NCBI GenBank assembly: GCA_947483095.1
Contig: CANKLD010000004.1
Location: forward strand, 1 to 34,902
Direction of reading: 5' to 3'
Length of the DNA stretch: 34,902 nt
Origin: Bacteroidota bacterium
Lineage (GTDB): Bacteria; Bacteroidota; Bacteroidia; Flavobacteriales; Flavobacteriaceae
Position numbers and translations under genes: made by a program. Each line of letters starts with the position of its first letter. Position 1 is the first letter of the stretch. Shown here one piece after another: positions 24,618 through 33,814 of this stretch. The notes below the pieces were generated by a model, which saw nothing but the letters and a program-made list of their open reading frames with translations, was not told the origin of the DNA and did no database searches.

Positions 24618-25352
24618 TCATTCATAGAAAGAATTGCTTTCTATGGCGGATTGAAGTTGAGTTTCTGACGTTACTATTATTTTATTTTCGAAGGAACTCA
24701 CATGTTTCATATGATGAACATCGGTTCCTACAAAATCAATCATATTTTCTTTCAATAAAAAGTCTGCTACTTTTGCAACTGAAGATCCATAGTAACCCAC
24801 ACTCGACAATAAATTCATTTGAAATTTCACATCAAGTTCCTTTAAGGTGGTATACATTTTAGTGTTACGATGATAAAACAAATAGCGCTCAGGATGCGCT
24901 AATAATGGTTGATATCCTTTTAGTTGAATTTCAAAAATAATTTCTTTTAAGGCCAAGGGCGGATTCATATAGGACATTTCTATCAGAACAATATTGTCTT
25001 TAATGGTCAATAAAGGTTCCGAATGTAGTCGTTCCAAAAAAGCTTCATTTATCATGTATTCCGATGCAGCATGATGCAGCATTGTTTGAAGAGGTTCTTC
25101 TAAACTACTTTTGGTACTATGAAATGCTTCCTTAATTCCGTCAGAGGTGTTTTCCCAAATTTCTGGAAGAGTATGAGGTGTCAAAATACATTTTGTAAAA
25201 CCAATTTTATGCATGCCTTCTAATAATTTTATGGTATTAGAGATATCAGTAGCGCCATCATCTATACCAGGTAATAGATGCGAATGGATATCTATAGTTC
25301 CTTCAGGGATTAAATCAGATAGTTTCGGTTTGGATTTGAATATTGAAAACAC
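24618..25352 (-). CDS. CpsB/YwqE-type PHP-domain tyrosine phosphatase
   Basis: 244 residues of the PHP superfamily with a metal-dependent active site. Metal ligands: H23 and H25 in DIHSHLLPGIDDGA, further His/Glu in ILTPHTLPEIW, LLAHPERYLFYH and FVGTDVHHMKH. In Gram-positive and many Bacteroidota loci such enzymes remove phosphate from the tyrosine cluster of the Wzc/CpsD kinase and thereby control polysaccharide export. It faces the broken kinase gene tail to tail, so it is transcribed separately. A TATATTTG on the minus strand (25378-25385) is a candidate -7 element. With the kinase inactive, its substrate may be missing unless another kinase exists. Confidence 0.9.
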   Translation of the reverse strand: MFSIFKSKPKLSDLIPEGTIDIHSHLLPGIDDGATDISNTIKLLEGMHKIGFTKCILTPHTLPEIWENTSDGIKEAFHSTKSSLEEPLQTMLHHAASEYMINEAFLERLHSEPLLTIKDNIVLIEMSYMNPPLALKEIIFEIQLKGYQPLLAHPERYLFYHRNTKMYTTLKELDVKFQMNLLSSVGYYGSSVAKVADFLLKENMIDFVGTDVHHMKHVSSFENKIIVTSETQLQSAIESNSFYE

Positions 25353-25377
25353 TTGCTTATTTTTTTACAAATATACA

Positions 25378-25385
25378 GTTTATAC
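25378..25385 (-). promoter_or_regulatory. Candidate -7 element of the phosphatase gene
   Basis: Reads TATATTTG on the minus strand, 25 nt before the ATG at 25352. No clear TTTG at the expected distance. Confidence 0.35.
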
Positions 25386-25463
25386 TATTAATATGAATTG
25401 TGAATTAATGTAATTTCAATCATCGAAATTAGGAAAACTCCTTTTATAAACAAACAATTTTAG

Positions 25464-25471
25464 TACATTTG
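25464..25471 (+). promoter_or_regulatory. -7-like element 4 nt before the recR start
   Basis: TACATTTG (25464-25471) fits TAnnTTTG and is followed by TAAA and the recR ATG (25476), the same layout as at 7562. TTTT at 25442-25445 is 18 nt upstream. It suggests a leaderless or nearly leaderless mRNA. Confidence 0.35.
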
Positions 25472-25475
25472 TAAA

Positions 25476-26102
25476 ATGGAATTTTCTTCAAAACTATTAG
25501 AAGCTGCAGTAAATGAAATGGCTCAATTACCAGGAATTGGTAAAAGAACAGCTTTGAGACTAGTATTGCATTTGCTTAAACAGCCAAAAGAACAAACGGT
25601 TTTTTTGGCAAATGCACTGACCACTTTTAGGGAAGAAATTAAATATTGCGAAAGCTGTCACACGATATCCGATGTGGCACTTTGTGAAATTTGTTCTAAT
25701 GCCAAAAGAAATCATCAGTTAATTTGTGTAGTTGAAGATGTTCGTGATGTTATGGCGATTGAAAATACCGGGCAATACAGAGGCATTTATCATGTTCTAG
25801 GCGGTAAAATATCACCAATGGATGGAATAGGGCCAAGCCAATTAAAGATTAATTCTTTAGTTGAAAAAGTTAATTCAGGGAAGGTGGAAGAATTAATATT
25901 CGCGTTAAGTTCCACAATGGAAGGCGATACAACTAATTTCTATATTTACAAGCAAATTAAAGATAGCAATATTGTGACTTCCACCATTGCAAGAGGAATA
26001 TCTGTTGGTGATGAGTTAGAATATGCCGATGAGGTAACTTTAGGAAGAAGTATTTTACAGAGAATTCCTTTTGAGAATACTTTTAAGAATAATTTTAATT
26101 GA
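25476..26102 (+). CDS. recR: Recombination mediator RecR
   Basis: 208 residues, slightly longer than the usual ~200. RecR with RecO loads RecA on gapped DNA. Order of parts: the N-terminal helix-hairpin-helix [17 protein letters not shown] (18-34), the four-Cys zinc site C58, C61, C70, C73 ([16 protein letters not shown]) and the Toprim domain starting [15 protein letters not shown] with E87, then [20 protein letters not shown]. The C-terminal [16 protein letters not shown] is the usual Walker-B-like end. It is followed after 11 nt by ugd, an operon partner without functional relation. The phosphatase gene lies divergently upstream. Confidence 0.96.
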   Translation: MEFSSKLLEAAVNEMAQLPGIGKRTALRLVLHLLKQPKEQTVFLANALTTFREEIKYCESCHTISDVALCEICSNAKRNHQLICVVEDVRDVMAIENTGQYRGIYHVLGGKISPMDGIGPSQLKINSLVEKVNSGKVEELIFALSSTMEGDTTNFYIYKQIKDSNIVTSTIARGISVGDELEYADEVTLGRSILQRIPFENTFKNNFN

Positions 26103-26113
26103 TAATTTAATAA

Positions 26114-27505
26114 ATGGAAATTACTAAAATTTGTTGTATTGGCGCAGGTTATGTAGGTGGGCCTACAATGGCCATAATCGCACAAAAATGCCCACATATA
26201 AAGGTTACAGTCGTTGATTTAAACGCAGATAGAATTGCTGCATGGAACGATTCAAATGTGGAAAATATTCCAATTTACGAACCTGGATTAAGCGCAATTG
26301 TTGCGGAAGCTAGAAACAGAAATTTGTTTTTTTCTACCGACGTTGAATCAGCAATTGATGAAGCCGAGATGATTTTTATCTCAGTTAATACTCCAACAAA
26401 AACCTATGGCTCAGGAAAGGGTATGGCATCCGATTTAAAATACATTGAACTATGTGCAAGACAAATTGCGAAAATTGCAAAAAATGATAAAATTGTTGTA
26501 GAAAAATCTACCCTTCCTGTTAGAACTGCGGAGGCTATTAAAAGTATTTTGGATAATACTGGAAATGGAGTAAAATTTCAAATATTATCCAACCCTGAAT
26601 TTTTAGCGGAAGGAACTGCAGTTGCCGATTTGCTAAACCCTGATAGGGTGCTAATTGGAGGAGATCCTTCAGAAGAAGGTCAAATTGCAATTCAAAAATT
26701 AGTGGCTATTTATTCGAAATGGGTATCAAGTCAACAAATTTTAACTACCAATCTTTGGTCATCAGAATTGTCAAAGCTTACCGCAAATGCTTTTTTAGCG
26801 CAACGTATTTCTTCCATTAATGCCATGTCGGAATTGTGTGAAAAAACAGGTGCAGACATCAATGAAGTTGCCAAAGCCATTGGTATGGACAGCAGAATTG
26901 GCCCTAAATTTTTAAAAGCCTCGGTTGGTTTTGGAGGTTCCTGCTTTCAAAAAGACATTCTAAATTTAGTTTATATTGCTAAATCATTTGGCTTGAATGA
27001 AGTTGCAGATTATTGGGAACAGGTAATTATTATGAATGATCACCAAAAAGACCGATTTGCAAAAAATATTATTACCACACTTTACAATACTATTTCTGGA
27101 AAGAAAATCGCTTTCTTAGGTTGGGCATTTAAAAAAGACACCAACGATACTAGAGAATCAGCAGCTATTTATGTTGCCAATTATTTACTAAAAGAAGAAG
27201 CTACTATTGCAGTATTTGATCCTAAAGTTACTGAAAATAAAATTGTAGCCGATTTGGATTATTTAGAATCTAGAAAACCAGAGCAAAACAGAAAAGGAGT
27301 GATGGGATTTGAAGATCCTTATCTAGCTTGTAAAAACGCACATGCCATCGCAATTTTAACGGAGTGGGATGAATTTAACACCTACGATTGGCAAAAAATA
27401 TACGATGCTATGGAAAAACCAGCATTTGTATTTGATGGTAGAAATATACTGGATCGTAAAAAATTAACAGCCATTGGTTTTATTTACCAAGGTATCGGAA
27501 GCTAG
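26114..27505 (+). CDS. ugd: UDP-glucose 6-dehydrogenase
   Basis: 463 residues, the length of the longer, animal-like UGDH class. It makes UDP-glucuronate from UDP-glucose with two NAD+. N-terminal NAD domain [18 protein letters not shown] (residues 6-23), the block [12 protein letters not shown], the [12 protein letters not shown] helix cap (159-170), the catalytic Cys C277 in [10 protein letters not shown] and the C-terminal domain with [18 protein letters not shown]. It is distinct from the HexNAc dehydrogenase at 13500, which belongs to the other branch of the same superfamily. It sits between recR (11 nt) and rmlB (9 nt) and probably shares their transcript. Confidence 0.95.
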   Translation: MEITKICCIGAGYVGGPTMAIIAQKCPHIKVTVVDLNADRIAAWNDSNVENIPIYEPGLSAIVAEARNRNLFFSTDVESAIDEAEMIFISVNTPTKTYGSGKGMASDLKYIELCARQIAKIAKNDKIVVEKSTLPVRTAEAIKSILDNTGNGVKFQILSNPEFLAEGTAVADLLNPDRVLIGGDPSEEGQIAIQKLVAIYSKWVSSQQILTTNLWSSELSKLTANAFLAQRISSINAMSELCEKTGADINEVAKAIGMDSRIGPKFLKASVGFGGSCFQKDILNLVYIAKSFGLNEVADYWEQVIIMNDHQKDRFAKNIITTLYNTISGKKIAFLGWAFKKDTNDTRESAAIYVANYLLKEEATIAVFDPKVTENKIVADLDYLESRKPEQNRKGVMGFEDPYLACKNAHAIAILTEWDEFNTYDWQKIYDAMEKPAFVFDGRNILDRKKLTAIGFIYQGIGS

Positions 27506-27514
27506 AAAAAAACT

Positions 27515-28561
27515 ATGAAGAAAATATTAATTACCGGCGGTGCGGGTTTTATCGGTTCGCATGTCTTAAGGAGATTGGTAAACAAGTATCCTAATTATCA
27601 TATCTATAATCTAGATGCATTGACTTATGCAGGGAATTTAGAGAATATTGCCGATATAGAAAATAAGGAAAATTACACTTTTGTAAAAGGCGATATTGTT
27701 GACGAACAATTTATCTCCACCTTATTCGAAACGCATCAATTTGACGGCGTTTTACATCTTGCAGCTGAATCTCACGTCGATCGTTCTATTGAAGATCCAT
27801 TGTCATTTGTAAAAACGAATGTAATAGGAACCATGAATTTGCTTAATGCAGCTAGAAAACAATGGAAAGGTAATGAATCTGGAAAAAGATTTTATCACAT
27901 AAGTACCGATGAGGTTTATGGCAGTTTAGGTGCTGAAGGGTTGTTTACAGAAACGACTTCTTACGATCCTAATTCACCTTATTCAGCATCCAAAGCAAGT
28001 TCGGATCATTTTGTTCGTGCCTACGGAGAAACTTATGGATTGCCTTATGTTATTACAAATTGCTCAAATAACTACGGTCCAAATCATTTTCCGGAGAAAC
28101 TAATTCCGCTTTTTATTAATAATATTATCAATAATAAGCCGCTACCCGTTTATGGTGATGGGAAATATACACGTGATTGGTTGTTTGTTGAAGATCACGC
28201 GGTTGCAATTGATTTAGTATACCATGAAGGAAAAAATCATGAAACCTATAATATTGGAGGTTTTAATGAATGGCAAAATATTGATTTAGTAAAATTACTT
28301 TGTCAAATAATGGATGGTAAATTAGATCGCGAACCAGGAACTTCACAAAAATTAATCACTTATGTGAAAGACCGTCCTGGGCATGATTTAAGATATGCTA
28401 TTGATGCGTCAAAAATAAATAAAGAATTGGGTTGGAAGCCATCGGTAACCTTCGAACAAGGATTGGAGCGAACCGTGAATTGGTATTTAAACAATGAGCT
28501 GTGGCTCAAAAATGTTACTTCAGGCGAATATGCCAATTATTATAAAAAACAGTATTCTTAG
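27515..28561 (+). CDS. rfbB: dTDP-glucose 4,6-dehydratase
   Basis: 348 residues, normal length. It converts dTDP-glucose to dTDP-4-keto-6-deoxyglucose, the entry to dTDP-rhamnose and amino-deoxy sugars. The NAD motif [13 protein letters not shown] is at residues 8-20, HLAAESHVDRSI at 81-92, the catalytic TDE at T131-D132-E133 in HISTDEVYGSLG, and Y156/K160 in PYSASKASSDHF. RmlA, RmlC and RmlD are not in the window. The gene is 9 nt behind ugd. The last codons lie inside a hairpin (see terminator). Confidence 0.95.
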   Translation: MKKILITGGAGFIGSHVLRRLVNKYPNYHIYNLDALTYAGNLENIADIENKENYTFVKGDIVDEQFISTLFETHQFDGVLHLAAESHVDRSIEDPLSFVKTNVIGTMNLLNAARKQWKGNESGKRFYHISTDEVYGSLGAEGLFTETTSYDPNSPYSASKASSDHFVRAYGETYGLPYVITNCSNNYGPNHFPEKLIPLFINNIINNKPLPVYGDGKYTRDWLFVEDHAVAIDLVYHEGKNHETYNIGGFNEWQNIDLVKLLCQIMDGKLDREPGTSQKLITYVKDRPGHDLRYAIDASKINKELGWKPSVTFEQGLERTVNWYLNNELWLKNVTSGEYANYYKKQYS

Positions 28562-28577
28562 AATACTGTTTTTTTAT
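28544..28577. terminator. Bidirectional terminator overlapping the rfbB stop codon
   Basis: AAAACAGTATTC (28546-28557) and GAATACTGTTTT (28561-28572) form a perfect 12-bp stem with a 3-nt loop. It has T tracts on both strands, so it can serve rfbB and the opposite DUF4105 gene. The stop codon TAG (28559-28561) lies in the loop. Confidence 0.85.
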
Positions 28578-29695
28578 CTTTTATTTTTCAATATCAGTTG
28601 AGCCAACCTTAAGCCACTAGTAGTAACTATTGGCGTTACTATTCCTAAATAGGGCTTGTTTATTAATAAAATTACATATATAAATAAACAAATAAAGCAG
28701 AAAATACTAGAATATAAACTCCCTTTTTTATTGTTTTTATACTGAAAATAGATAACGGAAAACAATATTGGATTGAATAATAATACGTTGTAATTATTGA
28801 CTAATTCTCTATGTAAAGAATAAAAACCAGCAAAAACAAAGAACAACCCCAAGAAGCCTAAAATCATATAGTAAGCATTGTAAATTGAGGGTTTATTTAG
28901 GGCTATTATGATTACAAAAACCAAACAAAAAACATAAAAATTATTCCACCACGAAAATGGAATATCTTCTTTTTCAAAGTCTAATAATTTTTTATTTTCT
29001 TTACAAATAGGTTGATTGTTGACTTTTAAATTCTGGATATTATTATAAAGCTCAGAAGGCAAAAACACTTGGTCACTTTTCAAATCTACTTTGGATCCAA
29101 ATATAATACTGGTGCCCAATTGCACATAAAAATGGCCATTAAAATAGGGGTAGAGAATATTTCTACACGTTTCAGCATCGGCAGTATTAATCCCAATAAC
29201 CGGCTTGCCTATTATTTTATTAATAGTATTGACAACCATTGTGGTACAGTTTTTATCAATAAATTTATAAGTATAAAATCGCTCTTCCGATTGTAATGAG
29301 GCGTTTAAGTAATCAAAAAGAGCTTGTTTTTTATCCTGAGAAAGGTTTAAAACTTGTTCGTCAATACTTCGTTTTTCGTATAAATATTCTTGGAAAAATT
29401 CTTCAAAAGTACAACTGGTTTCTAAATATTGTAAATCACCCTTTATAAATTTCATATAGAAATTAGGAGTGCTAAAATCAAAGGTTCCGTAATTATAAAC
29501 TTGATCAACAAAGTTTGAGGTATCTTTTATTCGAATTGCAGTATGCCCAAATAAAGAATATATTTCTGTACCTGTTCCACAAGTCAAAACACTGACTTCG
29601 GAATTATTTGAAAGGGTAATCCCCTGACTATTTACCTTGCATGTATATAGCGATAAGAGTAAAATTAATAATAAAGCAAATTTCCTATTGCACAT
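28574..29695 (-). CDS. DUF4105 (Lnb-like N-terminal domain) membrane protein
   Basis: 373 residues. A signal peptide or first helix (FALLLILLLSLYTCKVNSQ) is followed by a periplasmic DUF4105 domain (about 25-225) with the family's YSLFGHTAIRIKDTSN and YNYGTFDFSTPNFYMKFIKG, and the later FIDKNCTTMVVNTINKIIG with conserved Asn-Cys. The C-terminal ~115 residues hold four or five membrane helices (about 250-365). The Lnb lipoprotein N-acyl transferase of some Gram-positives shares this fold; whether the Bacteroidota protein does lipoprotein acylation is unknown. The end of the gene meets rfbB at the shared terminator, and the PorV-like gene is 12 nt upstream, so the two minus-strand genes are likely one transcript. 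Confidence 0.85.
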   Translation of the reverse strand: MCNRKFALLLILLLSLYTCKVNSQGITLSNNSEVSVLTCGTGTEIYSLFGHTAIRIKDTSNFVDQVYNYGTFDFSTPNFYMKFIKGDLQYLETSCTFEEFFQEYLYEKRSIDEQVLNLSQDKKQALFDYLNASLQSEERFYTYKFIDKNCTTMVVNTINKIIGKPVIGINTADAETCRNILYPYFNGHFYVQLGTSIIFGSKVDLKSDQVFLPSELYNNIQNLKVNNQPICKENKKLLDFEKEDIPFSWWNNFYVFCLVFVIIIALNKPSIYNAYYMILGFLGLFFVFAGFYSLHRELVNNYNVLLFNPILFSVIYFQYKNNKKGSLYSSIFCFICLFIYVILLINKPYLGIVTPIVTTSGLRLAQLILKNKR

Positions 29696-29707
29696 TTTAT
29701 AAAATAA

Positions 29708-30778
29708 TTATTGTCCAAAAATACTTAAATCAACTTTCACTGAGAAAATATTTGAATATAAAGCAGCGCTTTGATCTCCTAAATCGGTTAAAGCATAATC
29801 AATTTGAATTCCATTATATTTAAATCCCAAGCCAACATTTGGTTGAAATCCTACTTTTTTGGTATTGTCAATTTGTATTACATTTTGAAAATTCCCTACT
29901 CCCGCACGAACAAAAACTAAATCAGTATATCCATATTCAAATCCTAAGGCGGGATCAATACTCAACCCATTTGTAGAAAAAATATCGTTTGTTTTTACAA
30001 AAAACATATTCAAATTGGCAGCAGCCAAAAGACTTGTTTCGTCATGAAATTCAAATTTTTTAGATAAGCCTAATTGTACTTTTGGCAAGGTGATTTCGGT
30101 GTTTTCTGGCAACGCCTGGTTCTGACCTGTTATAGCATCTTTTATTGTATTGTATTCAGATTCGTTAATTGACCATACGTTATAAGTGGTGGTAATGTCT
30201 CTCAGCATTAATCCAAATTTCCAATCGTTTCTTTCCAATTGCAATCCTGCATCAAATCCAAAACCCCATGAACTTGCAAATTTTCCGATAATTCGTCGTA
30301 TTATTTTTGTATTTACCCCATATTGTAAACCGGCTAATTTTAGTTTTCTAGCATAGGAAAAGGTAACGCCGTAATCGGCAACCGAAAACAAACTTATTCT
30401 ATTATAATCTACATTTCCTTGACTATCAATTAATTGCGTGGTATTCATAATGTTGTCAACTCCAAATCGAATCACCGAAAATCCCCAAGCACTTTCCTCG
30501 TCAATAGGAGTTGCATAGGCAGCGTAATCGTATTGCGCAATATTTGCAAAATAACTTGCATGCATTAACGAAGCTTGTTTGCCCTCTAACCCTATTAAAC
30601 CTGCTGGATTCCAATAGCCGGAATTCACGTCATTGGTGCTTGAAGTAACCGCATTTGCCATACCCAAAGCCGCGGCATCAACACCAATATTCATAAATTC
30701 ATTAGAATATTTCCTCGCCGTTTGAGCAAAGTTAGAAGTGGTTACAATTAGTATAAATATGAATAATTTATTTCTCAA
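29708..30778 (-). CDS. PorV-like outer-membrane protein (type IX secretion-associated family)
   Basis: About 356 residues. After a signal peptide ending in TSNFAQ comes the family start NEFMNIGVDAAALGMANAVT with VNSGYWNPAGLIGLEGKQAS, typical of PorV/PorQ and FadL-like barrels, followed by alternating strands to the C-terminal end VKVDLSIFGQ. PorV is the outer-membrane shuttle for proteins secreted by the type IX system; the family also has paralogues of uncertain role, and this looks like the one named PorV2. No other T9SS gene is near. There is no ATG in the right place: TTG at 30799 or TTG at 30778. I choose 30778 because it gives MRNKLFIFILIVTTSNFAQ and leaves room for a leader behind the -7 element at 30822. 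Confidence 0.8.
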   Translation of the reverse strand: MRNKLFIFILIVTTSNFAQTARKYSNEFMNIGVDAAALGMANAVTSSTNDVNSGYWNPAGLIGLEGKQASLMHASYFANIAQYDYAAYATPIDEESAWGFSVIRFGVDNIMNTTQLIDSQGNVDYNRISLFSVADYGVTFSYARKLKLAGLQYGVNTKIIRRIIGKFASSWGFGFDAGLQLERNDWKFGLMLRDITTTYNVWSINESEYNTIKDAITGQNQALPENTEITLPKVQLGLSKKFEFHDETSLLAAANLNMFFVKTNDIFSTNGLSIDPALGFEYGYTDLVFVRAGVGNFQNVIQIDNTKKVGFQPNVGLGFKYNGIQIDYALTDLGDQSAALYSNIFSVKVDLSIFGQ

Positions 30779-30821
30779 ATGGGGTTTATTTATTATCAAA
30801 AAATAGAGATGAATTTTTTAT

Positions 30822-30829
30822 CAAAAATA
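30822..30829 (-). promoter_or_regulatory. Candidate -7 element of the PorV-like gene
   Basis: Reads TATTTTTG on the minus strand, 43 nt before the chosen TTG start (22 nt before the alternative one). The -33 element is not clear. Confidence 0.35.
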
Positions 30830-30914
30830 TAAATTTTTAATGATTACGGATCGCTGGTTTTAATTTACTTAAAAAATCTATTCTAAAAACGTATAGGACT
30901 TTAACTTATTGTAT

Positions 30915-30922
30915 TAAATTTG
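30915..30922 (+). promoter_or_regulatory. Candidate -7 element of pssA
   Basis: TAAATTTG (30915-30922) fits TAnnTTTG and lies 28 nt before the pssA ATG. I see no TTTG 19-21 nt upstream. Confidence 0.35.
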
Positions 30923-30950
30923 CTTTCTTTGTTATTTTAAATGAACATCA

Positions 30951-31667
30951 ATGAACCTAAAAAAACACATCCCTAATTTAATTACGCTGCTAAATCTGTT
31001 ATCTGGTTGCATCGCTTTAGTTTTTGCTGGGGAAGCTAATTTTGAAATGGCTTTCTTTTTTGTTTGCCTTGGAATTTTCTTTGACTTTTTTGATGGTTTT
31101 TTTGCAAGGCTATTCAATGTTTCCAGTCCTTTAGGATTGCAATTGGATTCTTTGGCAGATATGGTAACCAGCGGAGTGGTACCCGGTTATGTGATGTTTA
31201 AAATGTTGTCAAACAGTGTAAATTCAAATCCTTCATTGATGTATTTACCGTATTTAGGTTTTGTAATTACTCTTGGTTCTTGCTACCGATTGGCTAATTT
31301 CAATATTGATACCCGCCAAAAGGATTCTTTTATTGGTTTGCCAACACCTGCAAATGCAATATTTATTTTGAGTTTGCCTCTAATATTAAAAAATTCAGAT
31401 TCTTTATTGATACTTGAAATGTTGACAAATTATTCGATTTTGCTAATGGTTTCTATAATAAGCGCCTTTATTTTAAATGCTGAAATTCCTTTATTTGCAT
31501 TAAAAATCAAAAAGTTTAATTTAAAAGACAACGCGTTACAGCTTTTCTTTTTGCTAATTTCAATTTTATTACTGGTGATTTTTCAGTTTTCGGGTGTCGC
31601 TTTGGTAATCATCTTTTATGTATCCTTGTCGGTAATTATGAATTTGATAACAGGTAAAAAAGCTTAA
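30951..31667 (+). CDS. pssA: CDP-diacylglycerol-serine O-phosphatidyltransferase
   Basis: 238 residues of the CDP-alcohol phosphotransferase family, class II type, an inner-membrane enzyme making phosphatidylserine, the precursor of phosphatidylethanolamine. The family signature DG-x2-AR-x8-G-x3-D-x3-D is complete: DGFFARLFNVSSPLG followed by LQLDSLAD. About seven membrane helices follow the short cytoplasmic start MNLKKHIPNLITLLNLLSGC. An ATG at 30941 is in another frame and stops soon, so 30951 is the start. Upstream stands the divergent PorV-like gene; downstream the end faces lptB with no obvious hairpin in the 156-nt spacer. Confidence 0.93.
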   Translation: MNLKKHIPNLITLLNLLSGCIALVFAGEANFEMAFFFVCLGIFFDFFDGFFARLFNVSSPLGLQLDSLADMVTSGVVPGYVMFKMLSNSVNSNPSLMYLPYLGFVITLGSCYRLANFNIDTRQKDSFIGLPTPANAIFILSLPLILKNSDSLLILEMLTNYSILLMVSIISAFILNAEIPLFALKIKKFNLKDNALQLFFLLISILLLVIFQFSGVALVIIFYVSLSVIMNLITGKKA

Positions 31668-31823
31668 ATTTTTCACCATATAAGTAATATAAGTTCATTT
31701 AAGCCTGAAAAAATCTTTGGAAATTTCTTTTCTTTATTTGTAGTTTTGACTTTTACAACACAAAATTTGATTTTTTATATGTCCTTAAATGCCTTAAATG
31801 GTAAGATTTTTTTTATTTCCCGA

Positions 31824-32564
31824 CTAGAATTCCAACTTCTTCTTCCTTAATTCGAAATTTTGACCGAGATAAACTCTTCTTACCATTTCGTCTTCTACAA
31901 GTTCTTCAGGTGTTCCCGCTTTTAAAATGCCACCCTCAAACATCAAATAGGTTTTGTCGGTAATCGCTAATGTTTCTTGAACATTATGATCGGTAATTAA
32001 AATGCCGATATTTTTATTTTTTAATTGAGCTACAATTCTTTGAATGTCTTCTACCGCAACCGGGTCAACTCCTGCAAATGGTTCATCTAATAATATAAAT
32101 TTTGGATCGGTTGCTAAACATCGTGCAATTTCTGTTCTTCGACGTTCCCCACCAGAAAGTAAATCCCCGCGATTGGTTCGAATATGATTAAGACCGAATT
32201 CTTCAATTAAACTTTCCATTTTAGCCTCTTGTTCCGCTTTTGTGTAATTGGTCAATTGCAAAACACTTAAAATATTATCTTCTACACTTAGCTTTCTAAA
32301 AATAGAGGCTTCTTGAGCTAAATATCCAATTCCTTGTTGTGCTCTTTTATACATAGGATAATCAGTAATATTCATATTGTCAAGATAGATATTTCCAGAA
32401 TTGGGTTTTACTAAACCCACAATCATGTAAAAGGAAGTTGTTTTCCCGGCACCATTTGGACCTAAAAGCCCAACAATTTCTCCTTGGTTAACTTCCACAG
32501 AAATCTCTTTTACAACACTTCTTCCTTTATATTTTTTTACTAAATTTTCTGCTCTTAGTATCAT
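31824..32564 (-). CDS. lptB: LPS export ABC transporter ATP-binding protein LptB
   Basis: 246 residues. LptB is the ATPase that, with LptF, LptG and LptC, extracts LPS from the inner membrane. ABC motifs: Walker A GPNGAGKT (35-42), Q-loop [18 protein letters not shown], signature [17 protein letters not shown] (135-151), Walker [14 protein letters not shown] (157-169) and the switch His in [23 protein letters not shown] and [11 protein letters not shown] are LptB-specific features. No LptC or LptA gene is adjacent. It is the last gene of the minus-strand group kdsD-tatC-CMD-lptB; the 91-nt gap before it may hold its own promoter. Confidence 0.95.
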   Translation of the reverse strand: MILRAENLVKKYKGRSVVKEISVEVNQGEIVGLLGPNGAGKTTSFYMIVGLVKPNSGNIYLDNMNITDYPMYKRAQQGIGYLAQEASIFRKLSVEDNILSVLQLTNYTKAEQEAKMESLIEEFGLNHIRTNRGDLLSGGERRRTEIARCLATDPKFILLDEPFAGVDPVAVEDIQRIVAQLKNKNIGILITDHNVQETLAITDKTYLMFEGGILKAGTPEELVEDEMVRRVYLGQNFELRKKKLEF

Positions 32565-32655
32565 TTTTTGTTTGGTTATTTGAGAATCTGGTTTTTATAT
32601 TCGCAAAATAACGAATTACATTATTACCAAATCTAAACATTAACATTTATTTTTA

Positions 32656-33006
32656 TTATATCTTTTGCTCTTCTAATGCTTCCCAAAATTCATAAGCTCT
32701 TCTCAAATGTGGAATTACAATAGTGCCTCCAACTAATGTTGCTATTCCCATTGCTTCCATCATTTCTTCTTTGGTTACACCTATATTAAAGCTCGTTTCA
32801 AGATGGTATTTTACACAATCATCGCATCTTAAAACTGTTGAAGCAACTAATCCTAAAAGTTCTTTAGTTTTTACATCTAAAGCACCTTCTGAATAAGCAT
32901 TGGTATCTAAATTGAAAATACGCTTAAGGATTTTGTTATTGTCTGCCAATAACTTTTCGTTCATTTTTGATCTATAATCATTGAATTCATTGAGGATATC
33001 AGACAT
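32656..33006 (-). CDS. Carboxymuconolactone decarboxylase-family (AhpD-like) protein
   Basis: 116 residues, all helical. The CMD/AhpD active-site pattern is present: STVLRCDDCVKYHLETSFN with C61, C64 and H68, as in thiol-dependent peroxidase partners. ELLGLVAST precedes it and MGIATLVGGTIVIPHLRRA follows. The family includes alkylhydroperoxidase AhpD and gamma-carboxymuconolactone decarboxylase; the CxxC-x3-H set favours a redox role, but the substrate is unknown. The gene overlaps tatC by 8 nt, so its translation is coupled to that of the Tat translocase subunit. Confidence 0.85.
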   Translation of the reverse strand: MSDILNEFNDYRSKMNEKLLADNNKILKRIFNLDTNAYSEGALDVKTKELLGLVASTVLRCDDCVKYHLETSFNIGVTKEEMMEAMGIATLVGGTIVIPHLRRAYEFWEALEEQKI

Positions 33007-33814
33007 TTTCTTTTAATTTATTTTTATGTACAAATACAGATATAAAAATACTTGCTTCATAGATTAATAACATTGGAATAGCAACAATAATTTGACTTAC
33101 CACGTCTGGCGGAGTAACAATTGCTGAAATTAATAAAACGATTACTACTGAGTATTTTCTATATTTTCTTAAAAAAGTAGGAGTTACTAACCCTAATTTC
33201 GTTAGAAAATAAATGATAATTGGAAGTTCAAAAAATAATCCACTTGCAATAACAGACGTTTTCATCATACCAATATAGGAATCAATTGTAAATTGATTTT
33301 GGATCATTTTACTCACAGAAAATGTAGCGCAAAAATTTATTGACATTGGAATGATCACATAATATCCAAATAGCACTCCAATAAAAAATAGCAATGAGGC
33401 TATAAATATAAATACCCTAACATTTTTTCTTTCTTTTTCATATAAAGCAGGACTAATAAACTTCCAAAATTCCCACAATATGAATGGAAAGGCTAGTATA
33501 AAACCTGCTGTTATGCATGTCCATATAAACATATTAACTTGCCCTTCCATGTCCGTATTCTGAATAATAAAAGGCAATTCTGTAATGCAAATGCTATCTG
33601 CAAAACCCAATTGGTGTGACAAATCACAAAAATAAGTGTAAGTATAAAAATCGGGGCTTGTTGGGGCAAAAATTATAGTATCAAAAATAAAATCACTAAA
33701 AAAATACGTAACTATTGCCATAATAATTACTGCCGATGTGCTTCTAACTAATAACCATCTTAACTCCTCCAGATGGTCTAAAAATGACATTTCATTCAAT
33801 GCTTTCTTTGCCAT
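32999..33814 (-). CDS. tatC: Sec-independent protein translocase TatC
   Basis: 271 residues with six membrane helices. The N-terminal motif MSFLDHLEELRWLLVRS (residues 9-25), the signal-peptide binding region of TatC, is clear. The helices begin with STSAVIIMAIVTYFFSDFI and end with VSQIIVAIPMLLIYEASIFI; the family features FILWEFWKFISPALYEKERK, GYYVIIPMSINFCATFS and SGLFFELPIIIYFLTKLGLV are present. It carries folded proteins with twin-Arg signals. tatA is not in the window. The start ATG shares one base with the stop of kdsD (TAATG) and the end overlaps the next gene, so the three genes are translationally linked. Confidence 0.95.
   Translation of the reverse strand: MAKKALNEMSFLDHLEELRWLLVRSTSAVIIMAIVTYFFSDFIFDTIIFAPTSPDFYTYTYFCDLSHQLGFADSICITELPFIIQNTDMEGQVNMFIWTCITAGFILAFPFILWEFWKFISPALYEKERKNVRVFIFIASLLFFIGVLFGYYVIIPMSINFCATFSVSKMIQNQFTIDSYIGMMKTSVIASGLFFELPIIIYFLTKLGLVTPTFLRKYRKYSVVIVLLISAIVTPPDVVSQIIVAIPMLLIYEASIFISVFVHKNKLKENV

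Noticed and set aside
24614..24862. 82-codon plus-strand frame starting at the edge of the nested repeat
   Set aside because: It is fully antisense to the conserved C-terminal part of the CpsB-type phosphatase.
30779..30799. TTG at 30799 as start of the PorV-like protein
   Set aside because: It would add MIINKPH in front of a normal signal peptide and leave a very short leader after the -7 element; TTG at 30778 is preferred, though both are non-ATG.
31668..31823. Terminator between the convergent pssA and lptB genes
   Set aside because: I searched for a stem with T run and found only the tandem CCTTAAATG words and T runs without a convincing hairpin.
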